NCBI RefSeq assembly: GCF_030246925.1
Contig: NZ_CP126740.1
Location: 62,001 to 126,000, forward strand
Direction of reading: 5' to 3'
From: Microbacterium sp. zg-Y625
Lineage (GTDB): Bacteria; Actinomycetota; Actinomycetes; Actinomycetales; Microbacteriaceae
Length of the DNA: 64,000 bases
Below are positions 33,098-41,950 of this stretch, piece by piece. Every line of letters starts with the position of its first letter. Positions within the stretch are counted from its first letter, which is position 1. The position numbers and the translations under genes were made by a program. Below the pieces are notes generated by a model that was not told where the DNA came from, ran no database searches, and saw nothing but the letters and a program-made list of their open reading frames with translations.

Positions 33098-34429
33098 TCA
33101 ACTGGCGAGGTCGTAGCGATGTCGGCCACCGAGACGCGGGGTCTGCGCCGGATCAAGCCATACCGGTGGGACGAACCACACCTTCGCCCGTGTCCCCGCC
33201 CCCTCGACCTCGATGCTCCAGCCGTCGTCGTGGATGCGATGGTGGCATCCGACGCACAGGAGGATGCCGTTGCCGAGGTCGGTCGCCCCGCCGTCTCGTG
33301 CCCACCATCGGATGTGATGCACGACGCACCGCGCTGAGGGAGCGCCGCACGAGGCGCAGCCGCCGTCGCGTTCGCCCAGTGCCAGCTTCTGCGCCACGGT
33401 GAACAGCCGCCTGGCGCGTCCCCAGTCGAGGATGTCGCTGTCGCCACCGAGGACGCAGGGGATGATCTCCGCCTCGGCGGCCAGCCGTCGCGCCGCAGCG
33501 GCGGAGAGCGGGTGATCGATGCCGTCCACGGTCGCCGTTCCCACGCCGTCCCTGAGGGCGTCCAGATCCATCCGAACGATGACGGTGGCCGTGGGAAGGG
33601 TCGGCAGCTGCGTGCACCCGAGCGCGTGACGGCACACGTCGGCCAGGGCGTCCGCCTGCATCTGACGCACGCTGCGCCGGTCCTTCTCGACGTCGTCGGC
33701 GTGCTCGGTGCGGCGGAGGACCCCGGTGACGATCCCTTCGATGGCGGCCTTCACGGGCGCCGCCGTCTCGGCGTCGAGCTTCGCCGTCAGCACGACCATC
33801 CCGTCGCGCTGCTGGATCGTGAGGCTCCGCTCGCCGCGCCGCTCCGTCTCGCGCGGCTCGACGCCGTCCGGGTCGAGGTGGGCCTCGGCGTGGGCGAGCA
33901 GCGTGCCCAGCTGATCGGGGCGCAGGCCCGGCGCCATGGCGGAGAGCCGCTGTTCCATCGCGTCGAGGATTCCGGCATCGGCGCGCAGCGACACACGGTC
34001 CAGAAGGGTGATGATCGCGGATGCCGCCCACATGCCGAGCTCACCGGATGCCACGGCGGCGGCCACGTGACGGTGCTTGGCGGGAAGGCGCTCGCCGGAG
34101 AGCGTCACGCGCGGTGCGGTGGCTTCGCCGACCTGCACCAGGCGCACCGCGTCGGCGGCCGTCGAACCCGTCGTCGCCGAGATGAGCGCGGTGGGAGACC
34201 GGTGACCCTGCTTCTTCGCGAGCGAGTCCTTGCCCAGCTCGGCACGGGATTGGCGGGCGATCTCGGCGGCCACCGGGGCGAAGGCGGCATCCACCCTGCG
34301 GCGCAGGGCTCCGAAGGCGTCGTTCACCGCGATCAGCTCGCCTGGCGTCAGCGACGCGGGTGGCCTGTCTGCACCGGCAGCGACCAGCACGTCGAGTGCT
34401 GTGGCGATGTCTCGGAGTCCGTTCTCCAT
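33098..34429 (-). CDS. DUF222 / HNH endonuclease-domain protein (13E12 repeat type)
   Basis: This 443-residue protein combines an N-terminal, mostly helical DUF222 region (about residues 25-290; LSGERLPAKHRHVAAAVASGELGMWAASAI) with a C-terminal HNH nuclease module. That module shows CASCGAPSARCVVHHIRWWARDGGATDLGNGILLCVGCHHRIHDDGW, i.e. zinc-binding CxxC pairs and the His-Asn-His core. Such proteins are abundant, often multicopy, in Actinobacteria; their cellular role is not established and they are sometimes associated with mobility. The ATG lies 7 nt after a TAGACT -10, suggesting a leaderless mRNA. Confidence 0.9.
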   Translation of the reverse strand: MENGLRDIATALDVLVAAGADRPPASLTPGELIAVNDAFGALRRRVDAAFAPVAAEIARQSRAELGKDSLAKKQGHRSPTALISATTGSTAADAVRLVQVGEATAPRVTLSGERLPAKHRHVAAAVASGELGMWAASAIITLLDRVSLRADAGILDAMEQRLSAMAPGLRPDQLGTLLAHAEAHLDPDGVEPRETERRGERSLTIQQRDGMVVLTAKLDAETAAPVKAAIEGIVTGVLRRTEHADDVEKDRRSVRQMQADALADVCRHALGCTQLPTLPTATVIVRMDLDALRDGVGTATVDGIDHPLSAAAARRLAAEAEIIPCVLGGDSDILDWGRARRLFTVAQKLALGERDGGCASCGAPSARCVVHHIRWWARDGGATDLGNGILLCVGCHHRIHDDGWSIEVEGAGTRAKVWFVPPVWLDPAQTPRLGGRHRYDLAS

Positions 34430-34436
34430 GGCGTTG

Positions 34437-34442
34437 AGTCTA
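34437..34442 (-). promoter_or_regulatory. -10 hexamer TAGACT of the HNH gene
   Basis: The hexamer lies 7 nt upstream of the ATG (34429), in a locally AT-rich patch (TACATATCTACG on the plus strand). Confidence 0.5.
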
Positions 34443-34589
34443 GTACATATCTACGACACTGGGAAGAGTCGCGCGAGACACGACACCGATGGAATATCCA
34501 CAGCCGCGGGACGGGAGCCACGCCCCGCTGTCGGTCGGCAGGCGTAGAGTCTCCCCGCACCGCGGCGACCGCGGAGAGAGGCTGACGGC

Positions 34590-36101
34590 GTGACCGAATC
34601 CGACATCCACGCTCGCCGGGACGTGGGGCGAGCTCCGACCCCGCCTGGCGCGAGCCCGTGGCCGGCGCTGTGGGCGCTGGTGATCGGCTTCTTCATGATC
34701 CTCGTCGACACGACGATCGTGTCGGTCGCCAATCCCGCGATCAAAGCGGCCCTCGATCCCGGCAGCGGCAACCTCGACAACGTCGTATGGGTGACCAGCG
34801 CCTACCTCCTCGCCTACGCCGTGCCGCTGCTGATCACGGGCCGGCTCGGCGACAGGTTCGGCCCGAAGAACATCTACCTGATCGGGCTGGCCGTCTTCAC
34901 TCTGGCCTCGCTCGGGTGCGGGCTGTCGTCCACCCTCGACGGCCTCATCGCCTCCCGCGCGCTGCAGGGCATCGGCGCCTCCCTGATGACGCCTCAGACG
35001 ATGGCCGTCATCACCCGCACCTTCCCCGCCGATCGCCGCGGGGCCGCGATGGGGCTGTGGGGCGCGACCTCGGGCGTGGCGATGCTGGTCGGCCCGCTCG
35101 CCGGTGGTGTTCTCGTGGACGGCCTGGGCTGGGAGTGGATCTTCTTCGTCAACCTCCCGGTGGGCGTCGTGGGGTTCGTGCTGGCATGGATGCTGGTGCC
35201 GAAGCTGCCGACCCATCCGCACCGGTTCGACATGCTCGGCGTGCTGCTCAGCGCCGTGGCCCTCTTCCTCATCGTCTTCGCGCTGCAAGAGGCGGAGCAC
35301 TACGACTGGGGCGCCATCTGGGGTCCGGTGACGGTGTGGATGCTGCTGGTCGCGGGCCTGGTCGTGCTGGCGCTGTTCGTGGCCCAGCAGGCACGCACCC
35401 GCAGCGAGGCGCTCGTGCCGATGTCGCTGTTCCGCGACCGCAACTTCTCGGTGGCGGGCATCGGGATCACCGCCGTCGGGTTCATGGCGGCGAGCATGTC
35501 GCTGCCGTTCATGTTCTACCTGCAGCTCGCCCGGGGCCAGACGCCCACCGAGGCGGCGCTGCTGCTCGTGCCGACGGCGGTGGCCGCCGGCATCCTCTCG
35601 CCCCTGGCGGGACGCCTGCTGGACCGCACCGACCCGCGGTTGCTCCTCGTGCCCGGCATGATCGCGGTGGCGACCGCGCTCGTCTGGTACTCGTCGCTGA
35701 TGACCCCCGACACCCCGACGTGGATGTTCCTCTTCCCCGCCGCCCTCATGGGCATCGGGCAGTCGGGGCTGTGGGGCCCGCTGGCAACGACCGCGACGCG
35801 CAACCTCGACCCGCGTCAGGCGGGAGCCGGCTCCGGTGTCTACAACACCATGCGCACGATCGGCTCGGTGCTCGGCTCCGCGGCGATCGCCGCCGTGATG
35901 CAGGGACGTCTCGAGGCCAACCTGCCGGGCATGGACGGGGCGGAGGCCGGCGCGGGCCTGGGCGCGGGGGCGCTGCCTCCGCAGGCCGTGGCGGGGTTCG
36001 CTGCGGCCATGGGCCAGGCGATCCTGCTGCCGGCGGGGGTGCTGCTCCTCGGCGTCGTCGCGGTGCTGTTCCTGCGGCGACCGGCGCCTGTGCCGCGCTA
36101 G
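34590..36101 (+). CDS. DHA2-family MFS drug:H+ antiporter (EmrB/QacA type)
   Basis: This 503-residue major facilitator has about 14 transmembrane segments. It shows the first-helix acid motif FFMILVDTTIVSVANPAI, motif A (LLITGRLGDRFGPKNIYLIGL) and the DHA2 motif C region (ATSGVAMLVGPLAGGVLVDGLGWEWIFFVNLPVG). It probably exports hydrophobic drugs or metabolites. The GTG start at 34590 follows a GAGAGAGG-type ribosome site and a possible TAGAGT -10 about 46 bp upstream. Its TAG stop shares the CTAG tetranucleotide with the stop of the convergent gene. Confidence 0.88.
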   Translation: MTESDIHARRDVGRAPTPPGASPWPALWALVIGFFMILVDTTIVSVANPAIKAALDPGSGNLDNVVWVTSAYLLAYAVPLLITGRLGDRFGPKNIYLIGLAVFTLASLGCGLSSTLDGLIASRALQGIGASLMTPQTMAVITRTFPADRRGAAMGLWGATSGVAMLVGPLAGGVLVDGLGWEWIFFVNLPVGVVGFVLAWMLVPKLPTHPHRFDMLGVLLSAVALFLIVFALQEAEHYDWGAIWGPVTVWMLLVAGLVVLALFVAQQARTRSEALVPMSLFRDRNFSVAGIGITAVGFMAASMSLPFMFYLQLARGQTPTEAALLLVPTAVAAGILSPLAGRLLDRTDPRLLLVPGMIAVATALVWYSSLMTPDTPTWMFLFPAALMGIGQSGLWGPLATTATRNLDPRQAGAGSGVYNTMRTIGSVLGSAAIAAVMQGRLEANLPGMDGAEAGAGLGAGALPPQAVAGFAAAMGQAILLPAGVLLLGVVAVLFLRRPAPVPR

Positions 36102-36613
36102 AGGCGCCCGGTGAAGGGCGACGGCGTGGCGTCGGTCGTCAGCCGGAAGAGGCGCACGGTGCGCCCGGAGTCCCGCTCGTACTGCCGGTAGCCCGGCCAC
36201 TGGGCTTCGATCAGCGCCCACGCGGCGTCGCGCTCGCCGTCGGGGATCGGTTCGGCGTGCACCCGGTACCGCCGGCCGCGGACGACCGCCTCGGCATCCG
36301 GATGCGCGCGCAGGTTCGCCGTCCAGGCGGGATGCCGCTCCCGCGCGAAGCTCGTGCCGGCGACGATCCCGCCGCCGTGGCCGTCGGGCGTGTACATCAG
36401 CTGCGTCTCGCGCGGCTGCCCGCTCTTCGCTCCCGTCGTCTGCAGGACGAGGGAGGGCACGAGGATCCCCGAGACGATCAGTCGACCGCCGGTGACGCGC
36501 TTCAGCGCCCGCTCGGCCACCGGCAGCGCCCGCGGGGCGATGCGGCGGAACGTCTTCGTGCGGGTGACCGGCGCCAGCGCGCGCCGCAACGTGGTCACAA
36601 GTCGGTTCGCCAT
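36098..36613 (-). CDS. Deazaflavin (F420)-dependent nitroreductase-family protein
   Basis: This 171-residue split-beta-barrel protein is of the DUF385/Ddn family. Visible family features are LVLQTTGAKSGQPRETQLMYTPDG (about residues 54-77), HPAWTANLRAHPDAEAVVRGRRYRVHAEPI and the aromatic GYRQYERDSGR near the C-terminus. Mycobacterial relatives use reduced coenzyme F420 to reduce quinones or nitro compounds. The basic, amphipathic N-terminus may contact the membrane. Its stop codon overlaps that of the convergent MFS gene. The natural substrate is unknown. Confidence 0.82.
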   Translation of the reverse strand: MANRLVTTLRRALAPVTRTKTFRRIAPRALPVAERALKRVTGGRLIVSGILVPSLVLQTTGAKSGQPRETQLMYTPDGHGGGIVAGTSFARERHPAWTANLRAHPDAEAVVRGRRYRVHAEPIPDGERDAAWALIEAQWPGYRQYERDSGRTVRLFRLTTDATPSPFTGRL

Positions 36614-36732
36614 GCCCCGAGCATGGCACCCGACGGGCCCGTGGGGGGCACCCCGGGCCGGTGACGATCGCGATGAGGTCGCAACTCCTCAAAAGACCCG
36701 CCGGGCCAGCTGAAACAGGCCGCCGCCGCGGG

Positions 36733-37935
36733 TTATCCCACCGGCGCCGACAGGTAGTGCTCCACCAGGTACTCGGCGATCGCGATCGAACTGGTCGCGG
36801 CGGGTGACGGCGCGTTGCGCAGCACGGTGACCGGGCCGACCTGGTCCACCGCGAAATCGTCGAGAAGCTCGCCTTTGCGCCCCCAGGCCTGCGCGCGGAC
36901 GCCGGCGGCGGTCTTGCGGGTCAGGTCGCGCATCCGCAGCTCCGGCACGAAGCGGCGGGCCTTTCGGAACCACAGCGGCTTGACCAGCGAGCTGCTGATC
37001 TCGTCGACGCCCATGCGCCAGTGCTGCTTGGCGAGGGATGCCGCCCCCGGCCACCGCAGCGACTCCCACGTGTCCTTCGGGGAGATCTGCAGCCACGTGT
37101 ATCCCTCCCGCGCGAGGGCGGGCACGGCGTTGGGGCCGACGTGGACGTTGTCGTAGACACCGCGGGTGAAGTGCACGCCCAGAAAGGGGAACCGCGGGTC
37201 CGGGACGGGGTAGATCATGCCGTTGACGAGGTCCGCGCGCTCCGGCGCGAGCTCCCAGTACTCGCCGCGGAAGGGGAGGATCTTCGGCGAGGGGTCCGCG
37301 CCGACGAGCCGGGCCACCACATCGGACTGCAGCCCGGCGCAGGCGATCACGCGGTCGAAGACGTGGTCCGACACGGGCGTGATGAGACGCACGGATCCGT
37401 TCTCGATCCGGATGCCGGTGACCTCATGCCCCAGGCGGATCTCACCGCCGGCGGCGCGGACGTCCTGCGCCATGGCTTCGGTGATGGTGGCGTAGTCGAC
37501 GGCGGCGGTGTGCGGCGAGTGGACGGCGGCGACCCCCGCCACGTGGGGCTCGATCTCCCGAAGGCGGGCCGCGTCGTCGATGCGCACGAGATCGGGCACC
37601 CCGTTCGTGACGGAGCGGCGCTCGATCTCGGCCAGCGCGGGCAGTTCCGTCTCGTCCACGGCCACGACCAGCTTGCCGACCTCGCGGTACGGCAGGCCCT
37701 TCTCCTCGCAGAACTCCCGGATCGACACCCGGCCCGCCGCGCACAGCGTCGCTTTGAGCGACCCCGGCGCGTAGTAGAGCCCGGCGTGGACGACGCCGGA
37801 GTTGCGCCCGGTCTGGTGCTCCGCGAGCCGGGCTTCCTTCTCCAGCACGGTCACCGCCGCACCCCGTTGCGCCAACAGGCGCGCGAGCGCGACCCCGACG
37901 ATTCCGCCCCCGATGATTCCTATGCGCTCTGCCAC
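36733..37935 (-). CDS. lhgO: L-2-hydroxyglutarate oxidase (LhgO)
   Basis: This 400-residue FAD-dependent oxidoreductase of the DAO family has an N-terminal FAD motif (RIGIIGGGIVGVALARLLAQRG) followed by EKEARLAEHQTGRNSGVVHAGLYYAPGSLKA, a string highly typical of L-2-hydroxyglutarate oxidases. FRGEYWEL, FPFLGVHFTRG and the C-terminal FAVDQVGPVTVLRNAPSPAATSS also fit. It oxidises L-2-hydroxyglutarate, a metabolic by-product, to 2-oxoglutarate. I prefer GTG 37935 over ATG 37953 because a GGGGGG ribosome site lies 6 nt upstream of the GTG. Confidence 0.88.
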   Translation of the reverse strand: MAERIGIIGGGIVGVALARLLAQRGAAVTVLEKEARLAEHQTGRNSGVVHAGLYYAPGSLKATLCAAGRVSIREFCEEKGLPYREVGKLVVAVDETELPALAEIERRSVTNGVPDLVRIDDAARLREIEPHVAGVAAVHSPHTAAVDYATITEAMAQDVRAAGGEIRLGHEVTGIRIENGSVRLITPVSDHVFDRVIACAGLQSDVVARLVGADPSPKILPFRGEYWELAPERADLVNGMIYPVPDPRFPFLGVHFTRGVYDNVHVGPNAVPALAREGYTWLQISPKDTWESLRWPGAASLAKQHWRMGVDEISSSLVKPLWFRKARRFVPELRMRDLTRKTAAGVRAQAWGRKGELLDDFAVDQVGPVTVLRNAPSPAATSSIAIAEYLVEHYLSAPVG

Positions 37936-38022
37936 CCGATGCCCCCCGGCCATTCGACGATTCGCGCAACGATAACGCGAACCGCGCTCGACAGACGCGG
38001 GGGCGGGCGCTGATCCGAGGCG

Positions 38023-39294
38023 TCAGCCCTCGACGGCGCGCAGGGCGATGTCGGTGCGGTGGTGCGAACCCTCCAGCCCGATGCGCCCGAGCGCCTCGTA
38101 CGCGCGCTCGCGGGCCTGGAAGAAGGTGTTGCCGAGGGCGACGACGTTGAGCACACGTCCGCCGGTGGCGATGAGCTCGCCGTCGCGTTCTGCGGTGGCG
38201 GCATGGGCCAGGTGCACGCCCTCGACGGATGCCGCGGCATCCAGCCCGGTGATCGCACGCCCGGTCACGGGCTCTGCCGGATAGCCCTCGCTGGCGAGCA
38301 CCACGGTGACCGCCGCCGCCTCGGCGAAGGCCGGAGCGGGCTCGTCTTCGAGGTGGCCCGAGGCCGCGGCCATGAGCAGCGACGACAGCGGGGTCGCCAG
38401 CCGTGCCAGCACGACCTGCGTCTCGGGGTCGCCGAAGCGCGCGTTGAACTCGATCACCTTCACGCCTTCCTCGGTGAGGATGAGGCCGGCGTAGAGCAGG
38501 CCGATGAAGGGAGTGCCCTCGGCGTCGAGCTGGCGGATGACGGGCTGGGCGACGGTGCGCGTCACCTCGGCGACGAACTCCTCCTCGCCCCCGAAGGCGC
38601 CGGCGAGCCAGGGGAGCGGCGAGTACGCCCCCATGCCGCCGGTGTTGGGCCCGGCGTCGTCGTCGTGGGCGCGCTTGTAGTCCTGCGCGGGGGACAGCGG
38701 CACGACGCGGTCGCCGTCGGAGACGAAGAAGAGCGAGACCTCCGGCCCCGACAGGAACTCCTCCACGAGCACCGCTCCGCCCGGCAGGTAGGCCGCGGCG
38801 TGCTCGAGGGCGGCCGTGCGGTCCTCGGTGACGATGACGCCCTTGCCCGCGGCCAGGCCGTCGGCCTTCACCACGTGCGGTGACCCCAGCTCGTCGAGGG
38901 CCGCTTCCACCTCGGCGAGGGTGCGGGCCCGCACGGCGCGGCCGGTCGGCACGCCCGCGGCATCCATGATGCGCTTGGCGAACGTCTTGGAGCCCTCGAG
39001 CTGAGCCGCCGCCTTGCCCGGGCCGAAGGCCGGGATGCCGCGCTCGCGCAGCGCGTCGGCGACGCCCGCGACCAACGGCGCTTCGGGGCCGATGACCACG
39101 AGGTCGATGGCGTTCTCGTTGGCGTAGACCGTGACCGCACCGGAATCGGCCGGGTCGAGGTCGACGAGGGTGGCGTCGGCGCCGATGCCGGCGTTGCCGG
39201 GGGCGGCGAACAGCTCGTGCCCGGCCTCTTCGGCGCGCAGGGCGAGGATGATGGCGTGCTCGCGCGCGCCCGAACCGAGGACGAGGATCTTCAC
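38023..39294 (-). CDS. purD: Phosphoribosylamine-glycine ligase
   Basis: This 423-residue ATP-grasp enzyme makes GAR from phosphoribosylamine and glycine. It shows the N-terminal [29 protein letters not shown], the ATP-binding [15 protein letters not shown] (about residue 140), [16 protein letters not shown] (the PurD signature) and [12 protein letters not shown]. It is complete and of normal length. The GTG start is 6 nt after TAGGCT, so the transcript is probably leaderless. It is divergent from the SCP-like gene, whose own leaderless promoter lies within the same 51 bp. Confidence 0.96.
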   Translation of the reverse strand: MKILVLGSGAREHAIILALRAEEAGHELFAAPGNAGIGADATLVDLDPADSGAVTVYANENAIDLVVIGPEAPLVAGVADALRERGIPAFGPGKAAAQLEGSKTFAKRIMDAAGVPTGRAVRARTLAEVEAALDELGSPHVVKADGLAAGKGVIVTEDRTAALEHAAAYLPGGAVLVEEFLSGPEVSLFFVSDGDRVVPLSPAQDYKRAHDDDAGPNTGGMGAYSPLPWLAGAFGGEEEFVAEVTRTVAQPVIRQLDAEGTPFIGLLYAGLILTEEGVKVIEFNARFGDPETQVVLARLATPLSSLLMAAASGHLEDEPAPAFAEAAAVTVVLASEGYPAEPVTGRAITGLDAAASVEGVHLAHAATAERDGELIATGGRVLNVVALGNTFFQARERAYEALGRIGLEGSHHRTDIALRAVEG

Positions 39295-39300
39295 CGGGCC

Positions 39301-39306
39301 AGCCTA
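39301..39306 (-). promoter_or_regulatory. -10 hexamer TAGGCT of purD, leaderless
   Basis: TAGGCT ends 6 nt before the purD GTG (39294). Confidence 0.6.
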
Positions 39307-39333
39307 GCGAGAGGGGCTCGTCCGCCGCGGGAG

Positions 39334-39339
39334 TACCGT
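39334..39339 (+). promoter_or_regulatory. -10 hexamer TACCGT of the SCP-like gene, leaderless
   Basis: TACCGT ends 6 nt before the ATG at 39346. It faces away from the purD promoter only 28 bp away. Confidence 0.55.
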
Positions 39340-39345
39340 GGCCGC

Positions 39346-39702
39346 ATGCCGCGAAAGATCAGCACCGACGCCGGACGCGCCGCGCTCGCCGCGCTCGCCG
39401 CAGCGCAGTCCCCGTCTCGCACCGACCGCGCGACGGCGGTGCGCTACCTGCTGCAGCTGCTGGCGGAGAAGGCACCGGGCAACTCCGTCGAGGTGCGGGT
39501 ACCGCCCTTCGGGGCCGTGCAGGTGCTGGAGGGCCCGCGCCACACGCGCGGCACGCCGCCGAACGTCGTCGAGACCGACGCCGACACCTGGGTGGCCCTC
39601 GCCACGGGCGCCGAGAAATGGGCGGATGCCGCGGCGGCCGGCCGTATCCACGCCTCGGGGACGCGTGCCGACCTGTCGGCGCTGCTGCCGCTGCGCCCCT
39701 GA
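39346..39702 (+). CDS. Sterol carrier family protein (SCP_3-like)
   Basis: This 118-residue small cytosolic protein resembles the actinobacterial bacterial-SCP-orthologue family that sits next to pur genes. It has an N-terminal helix (DAGRAALAALAAAQ), ATAVRYLLQLLAEKAPGNSVEVRVPPFGAVQVLEGPRHTRGTPPNVVETDADTWVALATG and a final AGRIHASGTRADLSALLPL that matches the SCP2/MDMPI C-terminal pattern. The biochemical role is unknown, though a lipid- or metal-binding fold is likely. The start is set by a leaderless -10. An association with purine genes (purD, purM, purF) is suggested by position only. Confidence 0.75.
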   Translation: MPRKISTDAGRAALAALAAAQSPSRTDRATAVRYLLQLLAEKAPGNSVEVRVPPFGAVQVLEGPRHTRGTPPNVVETDADTWVALATGAEKWADAAAAGRIHASGTRADLSALLPLRP

Positions 39703-39745
39703 GCACCGGCCATCGCATCGCGGTCGCCCCGGCGGCCCGAGGCTC

Positions 39746-39776
39746 GTCCCGATCCCGATCCCGATCCCGATCCCGC
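39746..39776. repeat. 6-bp tandem repeat (CCCGAT)
   Basis: Four to five consecutive GATCCC hexamers lie in the 102-bp gap between two small genes, upstream of the -10 of the second. This is a potential slippage site with unknown effect. Confidence 0.75.
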
Positions 39777-39792
39777 TCCGGCCCTGCGGTGC

Positions 39793-39798
39793 GACAAT
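39793..39798 (+). promoter_or_regulatory. -10-like GACAAT, leaderless
   Basis: GACAAT ends 6 nt before the ATG at 39805. The same hexamer and spacing precede the VanY-like gene at 58984. Confidence 0.5.
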
Positions 39799-39804
39799 GG
39801 AACC

Positions 39805-40107
39805 ATGACCGAGACCGCACGCGTGCGCCGCACCCCCAAGTTCGCGGTGTTCATCGGGCTCGGTGCCGCCCTGGGTCTGCTGACGGCGCTGATCCTGACG
39901 TTCGCGTTCGACGGGGGGACCACCGAGCAGAGCGCCGCCACGGGCGTCGTCTACACCCCCACTCAGGTGTTCGGCTTCCTCGCCCTCTTCGGCGTGCCGA
40001 TCGGCATCGCCGTCGGCGGCATCGTGGCGGTCATCCTCGACCGGGTGCTCGCGAAGCGCACCCGCGAGGTGCGGATCGAGCACGAGCACATCCGCACCCA
40101 GGACTGA
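39805..40107 (+). CDS. Small two-span membrane protein
   Basis: This 100-residue protein has two hydrophobic helices (about residues 13-35, FAVFIGLGAALGLLTALILTFAF, and 54-79, FGFLALFGVPIGIAVGGIVAVIL) joined by a short polar loop. The N-terminus is basic and the C-terminal tail is charged (RVLAKRTREVRIEHEHIRTQD). I do not recognise a function. The gene lies between the SCP-like gene and a convergent unknown gene, 9 bp from the latter's stop. The start is supported by a GACAAT hexamer 6 nt upstream. Confidence 0.7.
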   Translation: MTETARVRRTPKFAVFIGLGAALGLLTALILTFAFDGGTTEQSAATGVVYTPTQVFGFLALFGVPIGIAVGGIVAVILDRVLAKRTREVRIEHEHIRTQD

Positions 40108-40117
40108 CGAACCGGGT

Positions 40118-40726
40118 TCAGGCCAGCTCGGCGATGATCGGGTGGATCGCCGCGTCGAAGGCGACGACGTCACCCCGCAGCCCGTCGGTGACGGCGATCG
40201 TGAGTGAGCCGATCCACCACACGCCGCGCTGGGCGAGGGGCAGCACCTGCACGTTCAGCTCGAACGAGTGGGCGCGGCGCCCGACCCGGCGCTCATGCTC
40301 GGCGATCGCCCCCGCGTAGGCCCGATACGACACGCGCGCACCGGCGGTGGCGTCGGCCCGATAGCGGCTGTGGGCGGAGTCGGCGTAGGCGACGGCGGCG
40401 CCGGCGTGCGGCATCATCGCGTCGCGCAGTTCGTCGAACCCCTCCGTCGGAAGGGCGGCCAGCAGGCCGAAGCCGTCCACGAGGTCAAGCGGAACGGGGG
40501 ACGGGTGGGCGAGGGGCTCCACCGTCAGCGCCCAGAACTCCCGCCACTGCCGCTCGAGCGCGGCCTGGGACAGGTCGCTGCGCGCGACGGATGCCGCAGG
40601 CAGGTTCCGCAGCGGCGGAAGCTCGTCGGGCGAACGGATGCCGAGCAGCTGGCGCACGGCGAGGGCGACGAGAACCGTCGGGCTCGCGTCTTCGCGCACC
40701 ACCCACTCCGGAGCCCCCGCGACCAT
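40118..40726 (-). CDS. Hypothetical protein divergent from purM
   Basis: This 202-residue soluble protein of unknown function is Ala/Leu/Arg-rich with no membrane segment. Recognisable blocks are WVVREDASPTVLVALAVRQLLG near the N-terminus, WREFWALTVEPLAHPSPVP in the middle and VLPLAQRGVWWIGSLTIAVTDGLRGD near the C-terminus. I chose ATG 40726 because a TACAAT hexamer lies exactly 6 nt upstream; an in-frame ATG at 40786 is an alternative. Its leaderless promoter and that of purM are divergent within about 100 bp. It is likely a conserved actinobacterial protein, but I cannot name the family. Confidence 0.6.
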   Translation of the reverse strand: MVAGAPEWVVREDASPTVLVALAVRQLLGIRSPDELPPLRNLPAASVARSDLSQAALERQWREFWALTVEPLAHPSPVPLDLVDGFGLLAALPTEGFDELRDAMMPHAGAAVAYADSAHSRYRADATAGARVSYRAYAGAIAEHERRVGRRAHSFELNVQVLPLAQRGVWWIGSLTIAVTDGLRGDVVAFDAAIHPIIAELA

Positions 40727-40732
40727 GCGGCC

Positions 40733-40738
40733 ATTGTA
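40733..40738 (-). promoter_or_regulatory. -10 hexamer TACAAT, leaderless
   Basis: TACAAT ends 6 nt before the ATG at 40726. Confidence 0.6.
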
Positions 40739-40813
40739 GGTGGCGGCCCGCCCGAGGGGCGGTTGGATCTCTGCAGGCAGCGTCATGCGCGCTGCCACCC
40801 CGCCGCGCGCCGG

Positions 40814-40819
40814 TAGGGT
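40814..40819 (+). promoter_or_regulatory. -10 hexamer TAGGGT of purM, leaderless
   Basis: TAGGGT ends 6 nt before the purM GTG (40826). Confidence 0.6.
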
Positions 40820-40825
40820 GGACGC

Positions 40826-41944
40826 GTGGCCTCTCCCTCCCACAATCCCTACGCCGCCGCCGGTGTCGACACCGCCGCGGGCGACCTCGCCGTCGAGCTG
40901 ATGAAGGCGGCCGTGAAGCGCACGCACGGCCCGGAAGTGCTGGGCGGGGTGGGTGGTTTCGCCGGCCTGTTCGACGCCAGCGCGCTCACCGGGTACACCA
41001 AGCCCCTGCTGGCCACCAGCACCGACGGGGTCGGCACGAAGGTCGCCATCGCGCAGGCCATCGACAAGCACGACACCATCGGACTGGACCTCGTCGGCAT
41101 GGTGGTCGACGACATCGTCGTGGTCGGCGCGAAGCCGCTGTTCATGACCGATTACATCGCCTGCGGAAAGGTCGTCCCCGACCGCATCGCCGACATCGTC
41201 AAGGGCATCGCGCTCGGCTGCGCGCAGACCGGCACGGCGCTCGTGGGTGGCGAGACGGCGGAGCACCCGGGGCTCCTGGGCATCAACGACTACGACGTCG
41301 CGGGCGCGGCAACCGGTGTCGTCGAAGCCGACCGCGTGCTGGGCGCCGAGCGGGTGCGCGCAGGCGACGTCGTGCTGGCCCTCGCCTCGAGCGGCCTGCA
41401 CTCCAACGGCTACTCGCTCGTGCGCCACATCGTCGCCGGCGCCGGCATCGGATACGGCGACAACGCCGCCGACTTCGGCACCACGTGGGGCGAGGTGCTG
41501 CTGGAGCCCACGCGCCTGTACACGACGCCGCTGCTGCAGCTCGCCGCCGACTTCGGCGACGCGGTGCACTCCCTCAGCCACGTGACCGGCGGCGGCATCG
41601 CCGCGAACCTGGCACGGGTGCTGCCGGTGGGCACCTGGGTCGACGTCGATCGGGCCACGTGGAGCCCCCCGCCGGTCTTCCGCGTGCTGGCCGACCTCGG
41701 CGACCTCGACCTGACCGCCACCGAGGGCACCTGGAACCTCGGCGTCGGCTTCCTCGCCGTCGTGGCGGCAGAGCGAGCGGATGCCGCGGCATCCGCTCTC
41801 ACCGCAGCGGGCATCCCCACCTGGCAGGTCGGCGTCGTGCACGACACCGCGCTCCCGGAGGGCGACTACGAACAGGGCGCCAAGGGCGTCGAAGGCGGCG
41901 CGGTGCGCCTGGTCGGCTCGTACCGCGAGCAGGGAGCGGAATAA
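40826..41944 (+). CDS. purM: Phosphoribosylformylglycinamidine cyclo-ligase
   Basis: This 372-residue AIR synthetase closes the imidazole ring of FGAM using ATP. It shows YAAAGVDTAAGDLAVELMK, LLATSTDGVGTKVAIAQAI, DLVGMVVDDIVVVGAKPLFMTDYIACGK, LVGGETAEHPG and LASSGLHSNGYSLVRHI, with the C-terminal HVTGGGIAANLARVLP. It is complete. The GTG start is leaderless-type. It is followed by purF after 6 bp, the common actinobacterial purM-purF pair in reversed order (purF first is more usual). Confidence 0.96.
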   Translation: MASPSHNPYAAAGVDTAAGDLAVELMKAAVKRTHGPEVLGGVGGFAGLFDASALTGYTKPLLATSTDGVGTKVAIAQAIDKHDTIGLDLVGMVVDDIVVVGAKPLFMTDYIACGKVVPDRIADIVKGIALGCAQTGTALVGGETAEHPGLLGINDYDVAGAATGVVEADRVLGAERVRAGDVVLALASSGLHSNGYSLVRHIVAGAGIGYGDNAADFGTTWGEVLLEPTRLYTTPLLQLAADFGDAVHSLSHVTGGGIAANLARVLPVGTWVDVDRATWSPPPVFRVLADLGDLDLTATEGTWNLGVGFLAVVAAERADAAASALTAAGIPTWQVGVVHDTALPEGDYEQGAKGVEGGAVRLVGSYREQGAE

Positions 41945-41950
41945 CACCCC

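Noticed and set aside
33098-34429. HNH protein as part of a mobile element or intein
   Set aside because: No terminal repeats, integrase or splice motifs are seen. DUF222/HNH proteins are common chromosomal genes in Actinobacteria.
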